Assembly (NCBI GenBank): GCA_038748065.1
Contig: JBCDJG010000095.1
Location: forward strand, 1-11,933
Reading direction: 5' to 3'
Source of the DNA: JBCDJG01 sp038748065
Lineage (GTDB): Bacteria > Pseudomonadota > Gammaproteobacteria > Pseudomonadales > Halieaceae
Length of the DNA: 11,933 bases
Translations under genes and position numbers: made by a program
Shown here: positions 1 to 6,564 of the stretch, piece after piece
Numbering within the stretch: the first letter of the stretch is position 1
Layout of the letters: the number at the start of each line of letters is the position of its first letter
Notes under the pieces: model-generated
Database searches by the model: none
What the model was told of the DNA's origin: nothing
Seen by the model: the letters and a program-made list of their open reading frames with translations, nothing else

Positions 1-2
1 GC

Positions 3-83
3 TTCACGTTTGAGCAAAACGTGATCAACATGGCGGAGATTTTAAGCCCGCTAACCGGTGAATCTGGGAAACCGAATAAGTAG
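3..83 (+). CDS. C-terminal end of an unidentified reading frame
   Basis: An open frame enters from the left edge and encodes 26 residues ending in ESGKPNK before a TAG at 81-83. I recognise no family. It could be the end of a separate upstream gene. It could also be the N-terminal part of the cytochrome gene that follows, displaced by a frameshift, since that gene lacks its own N-terminus and continues in another frame about 10 bases later. It is too short to test for coding character. Confidence 0.2.
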   Translation, partial: FTFEQNVINMAEILSPLTGESGKPNK

Positions 84-89
84 GGCCCT

Positions 90-120
90 CTTGAAAGCCT
101 TGCCAGGCCTGGGTTTCAAG
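90..120. repeat. Inverted repeat, 7-bp arms, with inner palindrome
   Basis: The arms CTTGAAA (90-96) and TTTCAAG (114-120) are perfect inverted repeats. Between them lies a second palindrome, CCAGGCCTGG (103-112). No T-run follows, so it is not a convincing intrinsic terminator. It sits exactly where the reading frame of the cytochrome gene breaks down, so it may mark a rearrangement junction; that is inference. Confidence 0.35.
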
Positions 121-2887
121 CCGAAGTGTTATTTGCGGCGGTGATGTCCCTAGTACCCCAATACCGCGTGTTGAGGAGACACTGCTCGTTGGGGATGAGC
201 CGCGAGATATCGTTTTCGCCCGGGAGCGCGCTTTTATTACCACGGCGAGACGAGGCCAGCATCGCTCGCATACGTCCATCCGTAAGGTGCCGGGCGCCGG
301 TGACCCGCGGCTGCACGAGCCCTCTGTGCCGCGCGCAGATGTTTGGGTCTTCGAGGCTTCAGCCAGCGGTGAGGCGCTGGGCGGGCGTCCGCTAGCGATC
401 GTGGAACTCTTTGGCGATACCCCTCGTGCGTTGGCCGTGTCAGCAGATGGCCGCAGTGTTTATGCGGCCGTATTCCACTCTGGCAACCAGACCACCGCTG
501 TGCATGAAGGCGTGATGTGCTACGGCTTTGTCGAAGACGGCCTGGGCGGTGATCGCCCTTGCCGTGTTATGGACGGCATCAGCTCGCCCAATGGCCTGCG
601 CGACGGGCGATTGCCAGGCGGCCGACCCGGTACAGGCTTTAATCGCGACGGCGAGTACCAACCCTGGACCGCCATGATCGTCGGCTTCGATGAGGGCAGT
701 GGCGAATGGCGCGATTACAGCGGGCGCAACTTTTCCAATGGCATCCGCTTCCATCTCCCTGACCTCGATGTCTTCACGATAGACGCCGAAACGCTCGAGA
801 ACACGGGCAGCTTTGCTCATGTGGGCACAACGCTATTTAACATGGCAGTGAATCCCAAGAGCGGCGCACTCTACGTCAGCAACACTGATGCGCAGAACCG
901 CGTGCCCTTTGAAGGCCCGGGCAAACATGGTGGCTCTACGGTGCAGGGTGATATCGCCCGCTCCCAAATCAGCGTTATCAATCCTTTCAATGGCAGCGTG
1001 AACGCCCGGCACCTGAATCGTCACATCAATTACCAGCGGCTTAAATCGCCTGCCAGGGTAGCCAGGGCTAGCGTCGCAACGCCCACGCAGCTAAGCGTCA
1101 GCCAGGATGGCAAACAGTTGTACGTGGCCGCGCTGGGCTCAGACAGAGTCGCGGTCTACTCGAACGCGCAGTTGGAGCAGGATCGATACTGGGATGGCAG
1201 TGGCAAAGAGTTCGACCCCTACGCCGCGGCGAATAGTCACATCGAGGTACCAGGCGGCCCCGCCGGTCTGTGGCTGGCTGAATCTGCGGGGGAGGGGGCC
1301 AAGCTCTACGTATTGACCCACTATGACAACAGCATCGTGACACTCGATGTTGAAACAGGCGAAGAACTGCAGCGCTTGCCGATGTTCAGTGCCGAGCCAA
1401 AAGCCGTGCAGGCAGGGCGCTTCATGCTCTACAACGCAATGCGCTCCTCCTCCAACGGCGAAGCTTCCTGCGCATCGTGCCATGTGTTTGGCGATACGGA
1501 CCATCTGGCCTGGGACCTGGGCAACCCGGACGAGGGCTCAACGCGCAATACCAACCCATTTCCCACCGAGAACATGACGCAACTCGGCTGTGATTTCGTC
1601 GGGCCCGACGAGCCGAGCTGCGAACTGCTGGACTACGTCAACGGCAACGGTGAACTGCGACGCTTTGCCAGCAATAAAGGCCCCATGTTCACGCAAACCC
1701 TGCGGGGCATCGCTACCCATGGGCACATGCACTGGCGCGGTGATCGCGTGACGGGCTACTTTGGCACCGACATCGACCCGGATGGTGACGGCAATATCGA
1801 TACCGGTGATCCGGAGGCATTGAATGAGCGCCTCAGCTTTCTGAATTTCATCGTGGCCTTCGAGGGCTTGTTGGGATTGGACGTTGACCTCAATGGCGAG
1901 CGAACGGGCAGGGTGGCATCGCTGGAGCGGGACATGTCGAAATTCGCTGACTTTGCGCTGGCCCTGCAGATGCCGCCGAACCCGGTACGTCAGCTCGATA
2001 ATAGCCACAGCGTTTCGGGCCAGCTCGGCGCTGACTTTTTCAGCGGCCCGAGGCGCTCGGATGGACTGCCTCGGGATTACCGGGCCAACGGCCCCGAACC
2101 AGACGGGCAGACCTGCGAGGGCTGCCACGGCCTCGATCCTTCGCGCGGCTTCTATGGCACGCGGGGTGAGGTCGCTCACGGTGGCGAGACGCTGATACTG
2201 AAAGTGCCGCAACTGCGCAACATGTACCAGAAAGTAGGCATGTTCGGCCTGCCGAATCGTCCGGAATTTTTGCCGTCGCATACGCGAGAACACCAGGGCG
2301 ACCAGGTACGCGGATTCGGTTTTTTACACGATGGCGCGACAGATTCCTTACTGAATTTCCTGCGTGGCAGCGTGTTCGATAACGGCCAGAAGCCCTGCCC
2401 AAGGGAACTAGCCGGAGGCCACTTCGGCTGTGAAATGAACGAGGGCCGGGTAGGAATACCGAATGAACGCGTAAGGCAGGGTCTCGTGGACTTCCTCTAC
2501 GAGTTTGATAGCGACCTCGCGCCGATTGTGGGACAGCAGGTCACCTTGAGCCGGGGTGCAAACGGTCAGCGTCGCGATCGCTTACGCTTACTGGAAGCGC
2601 GAGCCGCGGCACCCTTTGTCTCAAAGACACTGGGTGGGTCAGTCACGGAATGCGACCTCGTTGCTCACGGCGTGCTGGACGGCGCGCCGATCGCTCTGGC
2701 CTATGTGCCCGCACAGGAGAGCTACCAGCCCGATTCGCGCGCCGAACCGCCTATTTCTTCTTCTCGCCTTCTCAGCCGGCTGAACGAGGCCGAAGGGGTA
2801 CTCACCTTTACCTGCGTTCCGCCGGGATCGGGTTACAGAATCGCCCTGGACCGTGACGGCGACGGCCGCTACAACCGCGATGAATAA
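95..2887 (+). CDS. Beta-propeller/diheme cytochrome c protein, 5' end missing (probable pseudogene)
   Basis: The frame is open from 95, but its first usable start is GTG at 287, giving 866 residues. Numbered from that GTG, residues about 40-360 are YVTN-like beta-propeller blades. A first haem c site CASCH lies at 395-399 and a second, CEGCH, at 610-614. An Asp/Gly-rich calcium-loop-like segment (DGDGN) follows the first haem, and the C-terminus carries DRDGDG (855-860). Such proteins are exported by Sec and receive haem in the periplasm, probably as electron-transfer or peroxidase-like (MauG/CcpA-type) redox proteins. The problem is the start: family-like propeller sequence (VGDEPRDIVF, then AFITTARRGQ) is encoded at about 185-260, before the GTG. 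No ATG, GTG or TTG occurs in this frame between 95 and 286, and no signal peptide is encoded. Without export the haems could not be attached. It is convergent with the next gene, with a 3-base gap. The domain content is secure; the exact subfamily and function are not. Confidence 0.72.
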   Translation, partial: KPCQAWVSSRSVICGGDVPSTPIPRVEETLLVGDEPRDIVFARERAFITTARRGQHRSHTSIRKVPGAGDPRLHEPSVPRADVWVFEASASGEALGGRPLAIVELFGDTPRALAVSADGRSVYAAVFHSGNQTTAVHEGVMCYGFVEDGLGGDRPCRVMDGISSPNGLRDGRLPGGRPGTGFNRDGEYQPWTAMIVGFDEGSGEWRDYSGRNFSNGIRFHLPDLDVFTIDAETLENTGSFAHVGTTLFNMAVNPKSGALYVSNTDAQNRVPFEGPGKHGGSTVQGDIARSQISVINPFNGSVNARHLNRHINYQRLKSPARVARASVATPTQLSVSQDGKQLYVAALGSDRVAVYSNAQLEQDRYWDGSGKEFDPYAAANSHIEVPGGPAGLWLAESAGEGAKLYVLTHYDNSIVTLDVETGEELQRLPMFSAEPKAVQAGRFMLYNAMRSSSNGEASCASCHVFGDTDHLAWDLGNPDEGSTRNTNPFPTENMTQLGCDFVGPDEPSCELLDYVNGNGELRRFASNKGPMFTQTLRGIATHGHMHWRGDRVTGYFGTDIDPDGDGNIDTGDPEALNERLSFLNFIVAFEGLLGLDVDLNGERTGRVASLERDMSKFADFALALQMPPNPVRQLDNSHSVSGQLGADFFSGPRRSDGLPRDYRANGPEPDGQTCEGCHGLDPSRGFYGTRGEVAHGGETLILKVPQLRNMYQKVGMFGLPNRPEFLPSHTREHQGDQVRGFGFLHDGATDSLLNFLRGSVFDNGQKPCPRELAGGHFGCEMNEGRVGIPNERVRQGLVDFLYEFDSDLAPIVGQQVTLSRGANGQRRDRLRLLEARAAAPFVSKTLGGSVTECDLVAHGVLDGAPIALAYVPAQESYQPDSRAEPPISSSRLLSRLNEAEGVLTFTCVPPGSGYRIALDRDGDGRYNRDE

Positions 2888-2890
2888 GGC

Positions 2891-3751
2891 TCAACCTGCA
2901 AATGCGGGAGACCCTGGCGCCCGGTAACGATCCAGCGGGCTGCGCAAGCTGTCGCTGCCAAAGTAATGCCCACTGCCATTGGGGTTGCCGAAGAGGAGGA
3001 ACAGGATCACGCGTGCACCCTCGGCGGGTGTTTTCATGCCAGCTTCCTCGGGCGTCCTGCCGCCTAGGAACGGCGTGGCAAGGTCAGTCTCGATGAAGCC
3101 CGGCGTGCAGGCGTTGATGACGAGTTCGGGCCAGCGGGCTGCGCTGTATACCGTGTAGAGGTTGGCGCAGGCTTTGGAAACGCCGTAGGGGGGCGCTTCG
3201 CCGAGCCCCAGCGCTGCCAGTTCGCTTGCCGACAGGCGAGCGCAATCTCGCATCAGGGCATCGAGTGTAGGCCAGTCAGGCGTTTCGCTGGTAAAAAACG
3301 CCTGCTGCACGGAGGAGCACTGGGCGACAAAGTTCGGGCCCGCAGCGGAGGCCACGTTGACCACTCGGCCCCCCGGTGCCATCAGCGGGGCAAAGGCCTC
3401 GGTGACGCGATGTATGCCGTACACGTTGACGTCGAGGATGTCTTGCATGCCGCCGACGGCGCGCCCGGCATTATTGACGAGGCCAACGAGGGCAGGGGAG
3501 TCGCCTGACCGCGACAGTATCGCAGCTCTGGCCGCATCGACGGAATCCTGCGACGTCACATCGAGCTGTTGTACTACAAGGCGCTCGGCCCAGGCGGGAT
3601 CAGTCTCCAGCAGGCGCTCTCGGGCTGCCGATCCGAGAGAGAGGTCCCGCGCACCAAGGATGACCGTGTATTCCGGGTGCTCAGCGAGAATAGCTGCGAC
3701 GGTGGCATAACCGATGCCCTTATTCGCACCTGTGACGAGTATATGGCTCAT
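2891..3751 (-). CDS. Short-chain dehydrogenase/reductase, carbonyl reductase (CBR1)-like
   Basis: A 286-residue cytosolic NADPH-dependent oxidoreductase predicted to reduce carbonyl compounds; the substrate is unknown. The Rossmann motif TGANKGIG is at 7-14, ARD at 34-36 (the Arg favours NADPH), NNAG at 93-96, the active-site Asn at 109, Ser at 135, and Tyr189-x3-Lys193, followed by PG at 217-218. The Ser-to-Tyr distance is 54 residues rather than the usual 13 or so. The same spacing occurs in human CBR1 (Ser139, Tyr193, Lys197), whose extra loop keeps it monomeric, so this gene belongs to the CBR1-like subgroup. It starts at ATG with a GGAGA ribosome site (3756-3760 on the complement) four bases upstream. 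It lies 104 bases downstream of the dioxygenase gene on the same strand and could be co-transcribed with it. It ends 3 bases from the cytochrome gene, tail to tail, with no terminator hairpin visible between them. Confidence 0.88.
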   Translation of the reverse strand: MSHILVTGANKGIGYATVAAILAEHPEYTVILGARDLSLGSAARERLLETDPAWAERLVVQQLDVTSQDSVDAARAAILSRSGDSPALVGLVNNAGRAVGGMQDILDVNVYGIHRVTEAFAPLMAPGGRVVNVASAAGPNFVAQCSSVQQAFFTSETPDWPTLDALMRDCARLSASELAALGLGEAPPYGVSKACANLYTVYSAARWPELVINACTPGFIETDLATPFLGGRTPEEAGMKTPAEGARVILFLLFGNPNGSGHYFGSDSLRSPLDRYRAPGSPAFAG

Positions 3752-3855
3752 AAAGTCTCCGAAAGCTCAATAAAAACAATGATATAGAGTGCCTACCTGA
3801 CGCTATAAATAGCTTTAGCATGCAGTAAATAATGGTTTTATGTTAAATAGAACCG

Positions 3856-4641
3856 CTACCACAGGAAGCCAGACATCCGATAGCCCATTAAATCCCCGTT
3901 AAAAACGCGCCTGGCGGACTCATTTTCTGCCATGGCTGCGCCCATACAGACGTGCAGCGGCAGCAGATGCTCCTCCCGTGGATGCGCATAGTCGGCCTCC
4001 GGCGCCGTCTGCCATGCGACCAGGCTATTTGCTGCGTCACGCGGGGCGAGATCACAGCATACCTGGCCCAGCCAGTCATCAAAGGCCACAGCCGCGTCGC
4101 GCCCCCTGGAGCCGTCCTTGAAGGCCTGCATGTTGTGAAAGGAAGAACCAGATCCAAAAATCAGCACGTTTTCGTGCCGTAGGGGCGCGAGGGCTTGCCC
4201 CAGGGCAATGTGGGCAGCCACGTCGAGATCTTCCCGCAGCGATAGCTGTAAGCACGGGATGTTCGCCGCGGGGTACATCAGCAGCAAGGGAATGAAAACA
4301 CCGTGATCAAAGCCGCGTTCGTGATCCACAGCGAGGCCTATATTTGACCTGGAAAGCAATTCAGCAAGCCTGAGAGCCACAGCAGGCGCGCCAGGCGCGG
4401 GATATTTCAACTCATAGCTTTCAGGCGGAAACCCATAGTAATCGTAATACAGCTCGGGCTGTGCGTTGTGCTGCACGGTGAACTGTGACGCCTCCCAGTG
4501 CGCACTGATGATCAGAATGGCGTCGGGCTTCGGGAGTTCTGAGCTGATCGCACGTAAGAAGCGAACGAGTTCTTCATGCCCGGGGTTGCCAAGCAAGGGC
4601 AATGGGCCGCCGCCATGCGGGATATACAGGATGGGTGACAG
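3856..4641 (-). CDS. LigB/DODA-type extradiol ring-opening dioxygenase, non-canonical CTG start
   Basis: A member of the class III extradiol dioxygenase superfamily (4,5-DOPA dioxygenase/YgiD-like), cytosolic enzymes that use a bound metal to open catechol-type rings. Read from CTG at 4641 the protein has 261 residues. It begins SPILYIPHGGGP with the metal-ligand His at 9, then SAHW (His48), DHGVF (His113, expected catalytic), GSGSSFHN (His169) and EEHLLPL (His225). All expected His positions are present. The first standard start is TTG at 4602; it would give 248 residues and delete the HGGGP motif. No ATG, GTG or TTG exists between that TTG and the in-frame TAG at 4678-4680. The upstream ribosome site is weak (AGG 13 bases before the CTG). 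Either CTG is used, or a start codon was lost and the gene is damaged. The true substrate cannot be told; many family members act on catechols or are uncharacterised. Confidence 0.85.
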   Translation of the reverse strand: MSPILYIPHGGGPLPLLGNPGHEELVRFLRAISSELPKPDAILIISAHWEASQFTVQHNAQPELYYDYYGFPPESYELKYPAPGAPAVALRLAELLSRSNIGLAVDHERGFDHGVFIPLLLMYPAANIPCLQLSLREDLDVAAHIALGQALAPLRHENVLIFGSGSSFHNMQAFKDGSRGRDAAVAFDDWLGQVCCDLAPRDAANSLVAWQTAPEADYAHPREEHLLPLHVCMGAAMAENESARRVFNGDLMGYRMSGFLW

Positions 4642-4728
4642 GGACGTCGCGAGGCCTGTAGCACTAAAACGTCGATTCTAGCCGTATTTGGGGCTTGGCC
4701 CTAGACACGCTGAAATATCCACAGTGCG

Positions 4729-4744
4729 CATAATATATATTATG
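4729..4744. promoter_or_regulatory. 16-bp perfect palindrome in divergent promoter region
   Basis: CATAATATATATTATG reads the same on both strands. It is nested inside a wider dyad with arms TGAAATATC (4711-4719) and GATATTTCA (4753-4761), centred within one base of the same point. It lies between the divergent dioxygenase and halohydrin-dehalogenase-like genes. This is the arrangement expected of a dimeric repressor operator overlapping two promoters. No regulator gene is present in the window, and I cannot assign confident -35/-10 boxes here. Confidence 0.4.
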
Positions 4745-4827
4745 TTAAATAAGATATTTCACCACAGTAGTATCCACAACAGCGATTTAACCTATCCCCT
4801 GCCGGCTGTTAACCTGAAATGAATTAC

Positions 4828-4832
4828 AGGAG
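4828..4832 (+). promoter_or_regulatory. Ribosome binding site of the dehalogenase-like gene
   Basis: AGGAG stands 7 bases before ATG 4840. This is ideal spacing and supports that start. Confidence 0.7.
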
Positions 4833-4839
4833 CTGACTC

Positions 4840-5514
4840 ATGCATAGCCTTAAGGGTAAGCGCGTTGTTATTACAGAATCGGACGCCTTCATGGGGCCTG
4901 CGATCAAACGGCGATTTCTCGAGGATGGCGCCGAACTTATCGCAGACACCAGCGAGCTCCGCGATGAGGAAGCTTGTGCCAGGCTAATCAAGGAAGCCGG
5001 GCGTATTGATGTATTGATCATTAACCTAGCCGACCCCGCGGAGGCCTCCCCTGCGGAAGCGATATCCGAAGCGCGCTGGCAGCAGGCTTTCGATAAGCTC
5101 GTCCACCCGATGTTCAGACTGGTAAAAGCGGCTCTGCCCGACATGCTGATGCGCAGTAGCGGCAAGATCATTGTGATGGGTAGCGCGTCAGCCTTACGCG
5201 GAATGCCGAACCAAGGCGCCTATTCGGCCGCACGCGGAGCTCAGGTGTCCTTTGTGCAGGCAGTCGGTGCTGAACTAGCCCCAAAGGGCGTGCAACTGAA
5301 CCTGGTGGCCCAAAACTGGGTGGATAACCCAACCTACTTCTCCAAGGAGATGCAGGCGCATCCCAAGTGGGACCAACTGGTACGTTCCCAGGTACCCCGA
5401 GGGCGGCTGGCTACGGGTGAAGAAGACGCCGCCTTTGTCGCTTTTCTGGCAGGGGACGAGAGTGGCTTTTTCGTCGGCCAGTGCTTCCCCTTCGCCGGCG
5501 GCTGGGTGGTTTGA
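4840..5514 (+). CDS. Halohydrin dehalogenase-like enzyme (SDR fold)
   Basis: 224 residues with an SDR fold but without the signatures of a redox SDR: there is no TGxxxGxG, and the YxxxK lysine is arginine. Instead it carries both motifs that define halohydrin dehalogenases. T-x4-F-x-G is at residues 12-19 (Thr12, Phe17, Gly19), where NAD(P) would otherwise bind. S-x12-Y-x3-R is at Ser115, Tyr128 and Arg132. The segment NWVDNPTYF (159-167) matches the position of the halide-site loop of HheC, and the end FVGQCFPFAGGW resembles the family C-terminus. Characterised members are cytosolic, cofactor-free enzymes that convert vicinal haloalcohols to epoxides plus halide. In reverse they open epoxides with halide, azide, cyanide or nitrite. 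The length is typical. It has a good ribosome site, is divergent from the dioxygenase gene, and ends 6 bases from the convergent SDR. The subtype (A-G) and natural substrate cannot be assigned; a plain divergent SDR is the alternative. Confidence 0.85.
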   Translation: MHSLKGKRVVITESDAFMGPAIKRRFLEDGAELIADTSELRDEEACARLIKEAGRIDVLIINLADPAEASPAEAISEARWQQAFDKLVHPMFRLVKAALPDMLMRSSGKIIVMGSASALRGMPNQGAYSAARGAQVSFVQAVGAELAPKGVQLNLVAQNWVDNPTYFSKEMQAHPKWDQLVRSQVPRGRLATGEEDAAFVAFLAGDESGFFVGQCFPFAGGWVV

Positions 5515-5520
5515 AGCGGG

Positions 5521-6369
5521 CTAGCTGATAGGGAAATCCCCGGGGCCACTGGCGGGCGGCACACCGCCATCGAGGATTGAACGCATCCTGCTCTCTATCT
5601 GCGCATGCGAACCCTCAGGATGTGTCAGGATGTAAAACTGGTTTGACTCGATGGCGCTAAACACCTGCTCTGCCACCCCCTGGGGCGAAATGCAAACTTT
5701 CACAAAAAAAGCGCCCGCAAGCTCTTCAACAGCTTCCTGCTCCTCGCTGGATGGGGGCGTTCCAGGGCGGAGTCGATCAGATGCATATATGCGGGTGTCG
5801 ACGAAGGACGGGCACAGCACCGAGACCCCGACTGGCGCATTGGCCTGGCGCAGCTCCCCGTGCAGCAGCTCAGAGATGGCCACGACCGCATGTTTGGATA
5901 CAGTGTATGGTCCAGTCGTGGGCGCAGACATCAGGCCCGCGATTGAAGCTGTGTTGATAATATGCCCCTCCCCCTGATCGATCATTCCTTGCGTGAAATG
6001 ATGGATGCCGTGGATAACGCCAAACAGATTTACGTCCAGCACCCATCGCCAGTAAGCGGGCTCAAGCTCCCATAGGTTACCGCCACCGCCCACACCGGCG
6101 TTGTTAAACAGCAGGTGGGCAGCGCCGAATGTCGCCCGCGTCTGCGCTGCCAGATCTGCCACCTGGCCTTCGTCTGAGACATCGCAGGCCATCTGTGCAA
6201 GCTCCGCACCCTCGGCCTGTAGCAGCGATACCGTTTCAGCGAGGGGCCCGGGCTCAATGTCACTGAGCATCAGGCGCATGCCCCGGCGAGCAGCCGCCTC
6301 GGCCAGTGCCCGCCCAATGCCACTGCCTGCGCCCGTTATAACGGCGGTTTTTCCCTCGAAGTCCTGCAC
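5521..6369 (-). CDS. Classical short-chain dehydrogenase/reductase
   Basis: 282 residues, cytosolic NAD(P)-dependent alcohol/ketone oxidoreductase of unknown substrate. The full classical set is present: TGAGSGIG (12-19), Asp37 at the end of beta-2 (favours NAD(H) over NADP(H)), CDVSD (62-66), NNAG (89-92), Asn114, Ser142, Tyr155 and Lys159. After the active site comes a roughly 100-residue tail with a variable substrate lid (about 190-225). The start is GTG, preceded by a purine-rich AGGGTAGGG on the complement that may serve as the ribosome site. The gene faces the dehalogenase-like gene tail to tail, so the two are adjacent but not an operon. A shared pathway is plausible, because epoxide or haloalcohol metabolism often needs an alcohol dehydrogenase, but this is inferred only from proximity. 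Confidence 0.88.
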   Translation of the reverse strand: MQDFEGKTAVITGAGSGIGRALAEAAARRGMRLMLSDIEPGPLAETVSLLQAEGAELAQMACDVSDEGQVADLAAQTRATFGAAHLLFNNAGVGGGGNLWELEPAYWRWVLDVNLFGVIHGIHHFTQGMIDQGEGHIINTASIAGLMSAPTTGPYTVSKHAVVAISELLHGELRQANAPVGVSVLCPSFVDTRIYASDRLRPGTPPSSEEQEAVEELAGAFFVKVCISPQGVAEQVFSAIESNQFYILTHPEGSHAQIESRMRSILDGGVPPASGPGDFPIS

Positions 6370-6564
6370 GTACCCTACCCTCTGCTTTTGGTGTAATGAA
6401 TTAGCACACTAGGTGCTGTAGCGCAGCGTTTACCTTCATATTCAATCATCGCCCTGTTAACTGGTATAGCAGTCTGGGATACTAGCCGGTCACTTTTGCC
6501 TCTCATCGCACTTATGGCCCCAGCGGGCACAGCCTTACGTCGACAAGGATAGCCAGACATTCAT

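Noticed and set aside
1538..2293. Long antisense frame opposite the cytochrome gene (251 codons)
   Set aside because: It is a mirror of high-GC coding sequence. The opposite strand carries two haem motifs and propeller repeats, and the antisense product resembles no family.
3802..3813. Short palindrome GCTATAAATAGC upstream of the CBR1-like gene
   Set aside because: Only 12 bases with a TATA-like centre; not distinguishable from chance or from part of a promoter.
4711..4778. Replication origin, from the two DnaA-box-like repeats and the AT-rich patch
   Set aside because: Only two imperfect boxes, no dnaA/dnaN/gidA or rep gene nearby; a promoter/operator region explains the AT content.
6375..6560. 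Minus-strand 61-codon frame in the gap before the M1 peptidase
   Set aside because: No ribosome site, no recognisable motif, and it lies in the divergent promoter region; it is more likely chance.
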